A stretch of 64,000 nucleotides of DNA from Nemophila menziesii (lineage: Eukaryota > Streptophyta > Magnoliopsida > Boraginales > Hydrophyllaceae). Positions within the stretch are counted from its first letter, which is position 1. Every line of letters begins with the position of its first letter. The stretch covers positions 34,092,731-34,156,730 of the forward strand of contig JARWIR010000010.1 in assembly GCA_029959085.1 (NCBI GenBank), written 5' to 3'. A program made the position numbers and the translations under genes. The notes below the pieces were generated by a model. The model was not told the origin of the DNA, made no database searches, and saw only the letters and a list, made by a program, of their open reading frames with translations. Shown piece after piece: positions 21,842-30,800 of this stretch.

Positions 21842-22597
21842 TTTGGTTTAACCTCCTTAAATGCATCAATAATACGAGTCTGATCAAGTATTTGGTCGTC
21901 GCCCACTGCTGATATCACCACATCTACTTGCTTCATTGCTGCTACCAAGCTATTAAAATCATACAAATCACCCTGTAAATAATACATTTAAAATTAACAA
22001 ATATACCCGCATGCAGACACAACCTTTATGAATTAATACTTTATATATTTATATATTAAGATAATTAAGATGATAAAATATTCCATACTTCTATTATTTG
22101 CTCTCCAAGGTCAGTAAAGTCTTCAATTAGTTCTTTCTTTTCAGGAGAATCATAAGCAGTTTTCCTTACAAAAGCAAAGCTGGGGTGATTAAGTTTCCTA
22201 CTTGCCCAGACCAAGAATTTTCCTGCATAACCGGTCGATCCTATGATCAGACACTACAAGAAATAGTAGCATTAGCGGGGAAGCTATTGAGGCAACAATT
22301 AAAATGGCCTCTAATGATAGCATTAGCGGGGAAACTATTGCGGCAATAATTAAAATGGCCTCTAATGATATTTTTAAAAACCCAAATGGCCTCTAATTAT
22401 ATTTTAAGCGGCAATATTTGCCGCTAAAGATAAAGTTAATAGAGGCAAAAACAAATAATTTGCTACTAAAGGTATCTATAGCGATAAACTTATAGAGATG
22501 AAAAATAACGACTATCAGCGACAAAATTAAGATTTTTAGTGTTAAATTTTTTGCCGTTAAAGATACTATTTCTTGTAGTGAGAATACTTGACTTCAT
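21842..22597 (-). pseudogene. Isoflavone-reductase-like gene, copy 2, truncated
   Basis: Exon 1 starts at the ATG at 22597-22595 (MKSSIL). It is interrupted by a CACTA MITE and resumes at 22251 as IIGSTGYAGKFLVWASRKL, running to IIE before a GT donor near 22087. Exon 2 has an intact acceptor (TTTACAG) followed by GDLYDFNSLVAAMKQVDVV and extends to about 21842. Exons 3-5 are absent, replaced by the LTR remnant. It keeps the Gly-Asp pair that copy 1 has lost. It cannot make a reductase. Confidence 0.85.
22252..22580. mobile_element. CACTA-type MITE in exon 1 of copy 2
   Basis: 329 bp with termini CACTACAAGAAATAGTA and TACTATTTCTTGTAGTG and a 3-bp duplication AGA (22249-22251, 22581-22583). The empty site is visible in copy 1 (ATCAGAATACTT). 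The interior has sub-terminal repeats with GCATTAGCGGGG and TAAAATGGCCTCTAATGATA. No coding sequence. Confidence 0.93.
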
Positions 22598-23371
22598 CTT
22601 TTAGGAAATGAGAATGAGAGCCTTAGTGTGTTGATTGTGTGTTTAAAACAGCAGTGGGGGAGTCGGTTTATATACAAGTAACAATGAGGGTATGAAGGTA
22701 GTTAATTAAGTGCACTTATCCTCGTTATTATAATAATAATTTTTTTTTTTATAGTCATCTCTAATGTCAATAACAACGATGGGGTTGAATTCTGTTACAT
22801 TGTTAATCAACTTGGAAAATGACGTAATTGGTTTCAATCTGTATTCAAACTTTTAAAAGTTACCATGGATGATTGTTTAGTAGACAAACTTTTAATTTTT
22901 AATGTTGAATAGGTAGGAATGTAAGATAGATAGTTAGTTTATTAGTCAGGCCACTCTGCCTCTACAGAGATCAAGAGATTTTGAAATCAAATCTTATATT
23001 AAGTAAAAAAACTCTGGATTTAAAATGACTTTTATATGTATTGAAGAAAAAAATAGGTAGAAATCAGTTTATAATTTATTATAAATATTCGTTTATTAAT
23101 CTAATGTATTTCTAATTAAAATAATAATCGTTAGAAAAAAGTATTTTGAGGCTTACTTCACAGAGATATTGTAATAAATGCTTGTTATCAATTCAAAACG
23201 TCGAGCTAAAGGGCTGTTATTGCAAGAATAGACCTATTTTAGGTCGATATGTAACTACTCAAAAGAAAAAAGAAAAAGAAAATGTTGAGTTAAGCAGCTA
23301 CCCTTAAAAAAATGGATTGCATTGGCAATGAAATAAAATGTATTTTCCAACACAATAAAAGTAAAACAAAA
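22598..23371 (-). promoter_or_regulatory. Duplicated 5' flank of copy 2
   Basis: Matches 9215-9645 and 11203-11566, without the MULE-like insertion. A minus-strand TATATAAA box lies near 22673-22666, about 70 bp before the ATG. No other gene is seen. Confidence 0.6.
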
Positions 23372-23385
23372 ATATAAATAACCAC

Positions 23386-25095
23386 TTTTTTTGGACAAGA
23401 TTAAAATAAAACCGCTTGATATAGATCATCCAATTTCCATCTTCTTCAGTCGATCCGAAAGTTCAATCGTAGAATCTTGTACCCGATTCGTGTCTAGCGT
23501 ATTTTGCAAGACGGTCCGCCTAACTGTTGATCCTTCGAGAGATGAATTTGAAGGATATCGGTCCTGTTTCCTCCGCTTTCCGCCATATCTGGCGAAGAAT
23601 CGGTTGAATTGTCCATCTTGCCGCTGACACCTGCCTGATACCTTGTATTAAATCAAGGTTATCTGAGCATACGATCTTTCTGTCTTCCTTAGTAACCTTG
23701 CATATTTTTACAACTTCAAGAACAACAAGCGCTTTGCCTTATAAAACTGTGTTGCACCTAACTGTCCAGCTTTTATTAGTATTGGTACCTGTCTTTCGAT
23801 TAGTAATAAATATTCCCAGTCCCGTTGGTTTGTATTTTGAACTAAAAGATGCATCGCATGTGTAGATAATGTCTTGTGTGGGGGACTCCGATATACTGGT
23901 TTGTTGGGCTGGTGCTCTTTCTACCAATTCTTGCCTTGCCCAGTTATTACTGTGGGTTCCCCCATCAGTTTATTTGTGACCCTGATAATTTGATCAACTT
24001 GAATACTCATATTTTCATGAACTTCCTTCATCTTAGCCTTCCAAATATTCCATATCATAATTAAGATATAATTGGTAACTATTTTCTTGTCCCATCCACC
24101 TTTTTCATATGTTTCTATGACTCCTATTATCCAGTCACCAATACTCTGTATTTCTTCTTGTTGTATGTTAATTTGTAATGATGATGCTGCCTAGATTGAT
24201 TTGTTAATATTGCACTGCAGAAGCAAGTTCTATGTGGTTTCCTTTTGAGTTTGGCACCAAGGGCACCATGGTGAATCTGAGCAGTTTCTTTCAAAAAGAT
24301 TCTTAGCGGTCGGGATCGCGTTATTACATGCTTTCCAGCTGAATATACGTTCTTAGGAGCATTTCCATCCCAAATAGTTTTCCAAAGTGTTGGTTTAATG
24401 TTATCCGGCGTTGTTGTTGATTGTGGTTCTTAAAAGGATTGCTTTATCCGTTAGAATTTTATATCCTGTCTTCGTTGTGTAACTGCCTTCTTTGGAATGG
24501 GGCCAAATAAGGCGGTCTTGTTGATCAGCGTTCATAATTCTAATTCTGGCGATTTCTGGTATAATAGGTCTTCGGAAAATTTCATCTAGTATCTCTTCAT
24601 TCCATTCCATTGCATCCTGTTTTCATAGATCGCTAACTTTCTGGAATGGGCAATTCTCCGGTTTGTCTAGTTTCCAGTTGGAATCGACCCATTTGTCGGT
24701 CCAAATATTAGTTGTCTGCCCATCCCCTATCTGGTGGATCAGATGTTGCTTTATGAAGTATCTTCCTTCCATAATACTCACCCAACTCCATGTTCTGTTC
24801 TGTCTAAGTTTGATATTCATAAAGTCAGAGTTAGGGTAGTAAATACCTTTTAATAGACGGGCCGCTACTGAATTCGGGATTTTTAGTATCCTCCATGCTT
24901 GAGCGCCAAGGAGGGTCGTGTTCATTCTCATGAGATCTTTAAATCCAATCCCTCCTAGCAGCTTTCCCACCGTAATTTTTTCTCATGCCATCCAGTGGAT
25001 GCGATTTCTTTCTCCAGATCTCCACCAAAAGTTTGCAATGGATGAGATTAATCGTTTATAGAAAGTAATTGAATATTAGAAAATTGACATAGTAT
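23386..25095 (-). pseudogene. LINE-A ORF2 C-terminal part: post-RT region, zinc-ribbon domain, RNase H
   Basis: From right to left the minus strand reads GKLLGGIGFKDLMRMNTTLL and AWRILKIPNSVAARLLKGIY (24970-24850), then NIWTDKWVDSNW (24715-24680). A zf-RVT-like segment DRLIWPHSKEGSYTTKTGY follows (about 24510-24455), then the RNase H start YTCDASFSSKYKPTGLGIFI (about 23875-23810), and the RNase H C-terminus with DRLAKYARHESGT-like wording near 23520. Several stops and frame changes make it non-functional. The order is standard for plant L1 elements of the RNase H-bearing clade. It is cut at 25100 by element B. Confidence 0.82.
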
Positions 25096-25100
25096 ATACT

Positions 25101-25423
25101 TGATGTCTCCTCATTTGTGATAATTAAATCTATTTCAGAGACATCATTTTAGGCGTATTTATTTGTTTATAGGTCGAATTTCTCATGATTTAGCACACTT
25201 TCCTATTTTGGGTCTTGAATTGATTATTTAATATTTTTAGAGCATATTGGGTTTAATTATTTATTTAGTGTGAAGCTTTAGAGATATATGGTAATTAATT
25301 AGAGTCCAAGTTGGTTCAAAGAACTAAAGGAAAGAAGATAAACATGGAAATTGGAGATAGAAGGAAACAGAGTTCAATTAGGAAAAGGAAAATCTGCTTT
25401 AAATCTGAATTTCTGCAGCTACG
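25101..25423 (+). repeat. Element B 5' LTR, first part
   Basis: Starts TGATGTCTCCTCATTTGTG and contains the complementary GAGACATCA within 55 bp. It is interrupted after CTACG (25419-25423), which is repeated at 35338-35342 as the target duplication of element A. The second part is 35343-36532. The uninterrupted 3' LTR confirms the join. Confidence 0.93.
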
Positions 25424-26965
25424 TGGTGTCGCCTAGGGTGTGATAAAAATAAGATCAATTTAAGTATGGAAAACTATGCACTCTCACCCTAGACAGGCAC
25501 AGTACTGCAAGTATTACAGGACGTATGCAAGTTTTAATGATAAGTAGAGTTCGTTCTCAGGGACTTAAGTGTGTTAATCGCGTAGGAACAGATAACGAGT
25601 AAAAGTAAATAACTAGAAAACAGTAAACTAAAGCAGATAGAAATTCGAGAATAAGAATTAAACTAATTAAAACTGGGAATATAAAGACAATAAAGTAAAA
25701 GATTAAGAATATGAGATGAGAAGTATAGCTTAGGTTTTGCTAGTATGCACTAATCCTTCTAATTCTATCTATAAATCTAGTTCATAAGGGAGAATATTAG
25801 CTCTTGGTAATACTTAGTCAGGATTCTAAATTCCCCAATCTTAGACCTTGAGAGCGACTAAGGGGGCTACGACACAACCAAGACGAGGACTCAAATAGGG
25901 TTATCAAACGCCACTAAGGCCCTATCCAGCACACTACAATCAATTGGTGATATGGTGGTTAAAACAAACCCTAATGACTATCTAGTTAGAAGTATGTTTT
26001 GTCAGAACTGATATCGACACTAGACATTATGTGGTGGTTCAATAGTTAAACACCCTGTCAAGGAGACCATCTAACTACTCTTAAAACAATCCTAAAGTGA
26101 TCAATTCTAGGAAAGACATTAAATCAAAACACATAATCAAATATAAAGTAAGAAGCTAATATCAGATTAAAACATATAATTCCCAAAGAAACTTAGATAG
26201 AAGAATTAGAATTCATAGATTATACATATGCAAAACCCAAGCTATGGGAGGTTTAGTTCATACCTGAAGGAAATAAACTAAAAGACATTACAAAAGACAT
26301 CATCTTGCTCTCTACAATAAACTGGAAGAATAAAACTTTAAGAACTAATTACTATGAGGCAAGGATGATTTACAAGTGATATAAGGGTGTATTTATAGGT
26401 GTTTAGAAGACCTAATTCGTTTTCTTGAGGAATAGTTAAGGTAATGGACTTCTAGCCCAACTCAAATTCGTATGGAAATAAAGATAAACACTGCTGCGTT
26501 GTTTTGGTCATAACTTCTTCGTTATTGGTTCAATTTTGCCCCACAAGATACCAAAAGAATCGCAACGGAATTATCTTGACCCTTTAGAAGGAAATCTCCA
26601 AATTCGGCCTATTTCTTAGGTAAAAACGCATATCTTTGGACGTGATCTGCAGAATCCCAGATTTAGGCAGCTTTTCCTTTTCCATCTTTTTAGCTTTTAT
26701 TTCCTTTTCTCCAATTACCATGTAAATCCCTTTCCATAAGTTGTTGTCTTTGACTTGGACTCTAATTAATCTCCATAATTATCTTTAAAGCTACACACTA
26801 AATAAACAATTAAACCCAATATGCTCTAAAAATATTATTTCTACAAATCAAGACACAAAATAGGAAAGTGCACTAAAACTCAAGAAAATCGACATTATTG
26901 ACTTCTAAAACACTAAAAATGATGTCTCATCTTAACATAAATCTATCACAAATGAGGAGACATCA
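25424..26965 (-). repeat. Element A 3' LTR
   Basis: 1542 bp; minus-strand start TGATGTCTCCTCATTTGTG, end GGCGACACCA. TATA-type box TATAAATA (minus) at 26397-26390. Confidence 0.93.
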
Positions 26966-28564
26966 AGACCCCCAACTCAAAGTTGTATCGTCCCGATACA
27001 ATAAAAGATAAAAACATAGGAAAGTCTAGAAATACACACTTATAAAATTCTCAACACAAGGGAAAAAGCATAGCAGAACATATAGAATAATCCTAAAACA
27101 AAGAACTCAGAAAATTTCATGCAATAATATTTATAAATTACATACCTGTACACTTCTCATATCTACAGTCAACACGGTTTGAGTTCAAGATCAGATTAGT
27201 TTCGCAATGTAAGAAGGATTGGGACTTTACTCAGTTCCCCAAGAGAGCTATAGATTGTTCATTAAACCTCACTAGTATCCAAGGACCCACTTAACTAATC
27301 TCTAATGGCTCAATCACTTCTCAATTACATAACAAAGAATCACAAGGTCTTTAAGGTTGTAATTTAGGCTTAGGGACGGTATGATCATATATTTGGATAA
27401 TTTGTAGTGAGCTTTTGGCTCTCTCCTCACTAGCCATCAACGAATCGCCCTAGAGCTTGAGTTACTCTCATAAAACGTTTCTCACTCAACCCAATGAATT
27501 CCTTGATGCATAATTTAGCATCCCCAATAACCTAATTAAAGCTTTAGATGTTCACATAAAAATCCACTTTGCCGGTCCGAATATATATATTTTCTTTTCT
27601 TTTCAAATCAATTCTCTTTTATATAGCTATGACTCTCTTTTAATGATGAGATATCATGCTAATTTCTCATATATATATTTTTTCTTTTTATTAATGCCCT
27701 TGTTGGCAATATTAGCTCGAAGCTTCTTTTTCATTCACTATTACCCCGGCAAAGAGTCACAATAAGAATCTGTGAAACATCATCAATAATAAGCACAAAG
27801 CACAATTTATAAGCTCAAAAATCCCAACATAACAACACTTCCCATAATGGTGGACCCACCACCCCAAACTCAAGCTCTAAAAAAACTGTCTAAGCATCGC
27901 GATTCGAGTGCGGGTCATATGGAAAAGTCCTAAAATCTAAAGGATATGGCTTATAATGTGTTTCAATAAAAGGCTTTAGAAAGGCTAGAAGGGGCTAAGA
28001 AGGATATAACATATAAAACCAAAATCACAAGGTGAGAAGGTATAAAAAGGCTTCAAAGGCTTCAAAATATGAAAGAACCGCCTTGATCACTTTCTACACT
28101 ATGTAATTTAGAAAATTTCTTACCTTTAGCACTTTCATCAAATGGTTTTTTTCAACTAGCTTGGATCTCACGGCCTACACACTTCTCAAGGTTCCTGAGA
28201 TCGAACATACTTTCTATCGCATTGCTCACTAATCTTTTCTTTACTATCTACGTGTGTTTTCCTGCAAATACTTAAAGCATACAAATACATAGCTCATAAA
28301 CATATCACATACTATCATTACTCTACTGAGCTTATGCTTTCAAGTTATTAAACACACTCTACATCTAATTCCCATGCATCAAAAATTTTAATTTCACCAA
28401 AAAAACAGAAAAATGGAGATGAGAGACAACGAATCCCCACACCCCCAACTCAAAAATGAGCCGTGTCCCCACGACTCGAAAAAGACTCGAAAAACAGAAA
28501 TTAAAATTAGCAGATAGACATATTTACAGAAATGGTAAGGAAGAAAGAGAACATACTCTCGAGG
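26966..28564 (-). other. Element A 3' non-coding tail with hairpin and polypurine tract
   Basis: About 1.6 kb without a gene. Adjacent to the LTR is the polypurine motif (minus strand ACTTTGAGTTGGGGGTCT, 26983-26966). Before it is the inverted repeat TTGTATCG-3 nt-CGATACAA at 26983-27001. A second GAGTTGGGGGTG-type motif lies at 28453-28440, just after ORF2. Much of the sequence is conserved in elements B (39480-41021) and C (53337-54943), including a TTGCCAACAAGGGCAT segment. Confidence 0.75.
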
Positions 28565-29761
28565 CTACTGCCTCGCATCATTGATATCCAAGGTTGGAAT
28601 TGCTGGACCTTTCGTTAATTGCTCAAGGAGTTTCATGATGTGCACTTGATTCGCGTTGAGTTGTGCCACATCATTGACTAAGGAAGTTTGAGCTACTTCA
28701 AATTTCGTTAAACGCTCCTCCATCTTCTCTTGCCAATTTAGCTCCTTTTCTTCCTTCGAGGCTTGAGTAGAACCCGCTCTTCGAAGACTTTCTTTGATCC
28801 ACGCATTATCAATATAACTCATCTTAAATTCGAGTTTCTCCTCTTCACCCAATACTACATTCGCTTTTCGCACAAGACACGTGATCATAGTTGGAAATTT
28901 AACATTATAAACTGATTTAGGAGAGACCGAGAATCGTATCACCTCCTCATAGATCAACTGTACCACATCAACTTCTTCTCCTCTCAAAATACAGTCCAAC
29001 AGTAGCGCGTTCTTCATAGTCACATCCAAAGTTCGTGTGTTTCCGAAGACATTAGGAATAAGGAAATTGTGCCAAATTCTAGCATCTGCTTGAAGATATT
29101 TGTAAGGCCAAGGTGCCTTCAATTCTCCCTTATGTGATTGCACTTTCTCCTTGTCTAAAACATGCTCAAAAAGTAATTCCTTATCGAAGATTTTTCGTTT
29201 AGCAACTGCTTCTTCAAATTTGCAAAAACCTTTCAATTTCTTAAACTTGAAGTGGTTCCTAATCTCCTCAACTGTGAAAGGAACTAACTTTCCTCTAATC
29301 GGAACACAATCACTATCTCGGCTAAAGAGGCCTAGATAGAACTCCAAAACTAATTTAGGACATAATTCAGAACGACTTACCATGAACGTAGACCAACCCA
29401 ATTTCTCACCAAGCTCAAAGAATCTCTTGTATTCTCCATCTCTAATTTCTTCCTTGAATACTTTCTCATAAGCAAAAGGTAGTTCTTTTAATTGTTTCTC
29501 TGCAGAAATCTCCAGAGCTCTTGAAGTATCCACTTTCTCTATAGGTATAAGATCTTGTTGAGGTTGAGGTTTCTCCTTTGCATAATAATAAAGCTTTTTA
29601 CCATTACGATCATACGAAGGTTTCCCACTCTTCTTCACATTCTCTTTACCCTTTGATTTAGAACTAGCACCTTTGTCAATTGATTTCTTCTTGTTTAAAT
29701 CCAATCCCTTATTACTTTTCACCTCCCTCTTGTTAGATAAGATTGATGTTCTATTAGTCAT
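28565..29761 (-). CDS. Element A accessory ORF2: plant-transposon-protein-like domain with coiled coil
   Basis: An uninterrupted 398-residue ORF from ATG 29761-29759. The N-terminus (about 1-75) is Lys/Ser-rich and probably disordered. The centre (about 95-330) has FAYEKVFKEE, LGWSTFMVSRSELCPKLVLE, GKLVPFTVEEIRNHFKFKKL, ADARIWHNFLIPNVFGNTRT and MKNALLLDCILRGEEVDV. It fits the 'putative plant transposon protein' family as I recall it (PF20167), not checked. The C-terminus (about 345-390) is a likely coiled coil (MEERLTKFEVAQTSLVNDVA, then LNANQVHIMKLLEQL). No signal peptide or membrane segment. It remains open although gag-pro of the same copy has two stops. Function is unknown; a structural or nucleic-acid partner role is conceivable but not shown. 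Confidence 0.75.
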   Translation of the reverse strand: MTNRTSILSNKREVKSNKGLDLNKKKSIDKGASSKSKGKENVKKSGKPSYDRNGKKLYYYAKEKPQPQQDLIPIEKVDTSRALEISAEKQLKELPFAYEKVFKEEIRDGEYKRFFELGEKLGWSTFMVSRSELCPKLVLEFYLGLFSRDSDCVPIRGKLVPFTVEEIRNHFKFKKLKGFCKFEEAVAKRKIFDKELLFEHVLDKEKVQSHKGELKAPWPYKYLQADARIWHNFLIPNVFGNTRTLDVTMKNALLLDCILRGEEVDVVQLIYEEVIRFSVSPKSVYNVKFPTMITCLVRKANVVLGEEEKLEFKMSYIDNAWIKESLRRAGSTQASKEEKELNWQEKMEERLTKFEVAQTSLVNDVAQLNANQVHIMKLLEQLTKGPAIPTLDINDARQ

Positions 29762-30184
29762 CTTCAATTAACCCCCAACTCAAAGCTTTAGCAACCCTTG
29801 AAAATTAAACTCTTGAATTAATGGATGAACAGGCTTGATTTGGCCTAGGATGGGTGAATTGGTGATGAATCTCTATGTGGGTGATGATGATTTGTAATGG
29901 GTAGGCTTGGATTTTAGAAATTGTGTGATGAATTTTTGAATTTTGGCTCTTTGATTCTTCAATTTGAATGAATTTGGTGATGATTGGTAGCTTGATTCTC
30001 TCTTGTAATGATGTGGAGAGAAAATTTGATGTGTTTTTCTTGATGATTGGGTAGTGTTTTGGTGATTGGTGAAGGTTTTGATGAGCTTTAATGGAGTTAG
30101 GGGAGTTGTGGAGAAGAAAGAGAGGGTTAAGGTTTAATAAATTCGGAATAATAAGCTTAATACCTCCTTTATAACTCAATCCCG
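29762..30184 (-). other. Leader of element A ORF2
   Basis: Non-coding. It carries the polypurine motif GCTTTGAGTTGGGGGTTA on the minus strand (29786-29769) immediately before the ATG. Upstream is a CAA/TCA-rich leader that matches 51780-52130 in element C and 38380-38735 in element B. Confidence 0.65.
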
Positions 30185-30590
30185 TAACTTTCTCTCTCCT
30201 CTGGCGGCGCTGCGGACTACCCCTGCGGACCATGGGGTGCACCGCAGGGTAGTCCGTGACATCTGATGCTCGAAAATTTTTGCTCACTGGATTGGACCCG
30301 TGGTAGGACCTCGTGGCACGGGTTTTTGGCTCGCGGACTAGGGTGCGGTGCACCGGATGGTAGTCCGCGGCTTCTGTTGTGGACTCCGTCAAAATACCCG
30401 TGGTACCTACCCCGTGGCACGCGTTTTTGAGGCGCGGACCATGGTGCGGTGCACCGGAGGGTAGTCCGCGGAGATTTTTCTGGTTTCTGGATCAAACCCG
30501 TGGTACGCGTTTTTGACCTCGCGGACCATGCCTGCGGACCATGGGGTAGTCCGTGGGGTAGTCCGCGGGGTGTATTCTTTTGCTCCAAAA
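30185..30590. repeat. GC-rich palindrome block of element A
   Basis: Repeated words on the plus strand: GCGGACTACC with its complement GGTAGTCCGC, CGCGGACCATGG, GTGCGGTGCACCGG and CCCGTGGTACC or CCCGTGGCACG. They form many short inverted pairs. Open frames across it (for example 30588-30217) consist of repeated palindrome translation and are not taken as genes. Confidence 0.8.
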
Positions 30591-30800
30591 ATTTTCCTCG
30601 CGTTCCCTAACTTGATTTCTCCAATTCCTACACACCAAAAACACTAATACCTTCCTCAAATATGCATTATCAACTAAAAACAACTAAATTAAACTTAAGC
30701 TAAGAAACGTAAAAGACATGAAAACATAAAAAAAACTTCGGGTTGTCTCCCGAACAGCACTTTTGTTTAACGTCTTTCAAAGTTAGACGTGTTACCTCTG

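Noticed and set aside
30217..30588. Open frames across the GC-rich palindrome blocks (also 651-1094, 37930-38411 and 51475-51657)
   Set aside because: They occur on both strands, consist of repeated palindrome translations and differ completely between related copies, so they are composition artefacts.
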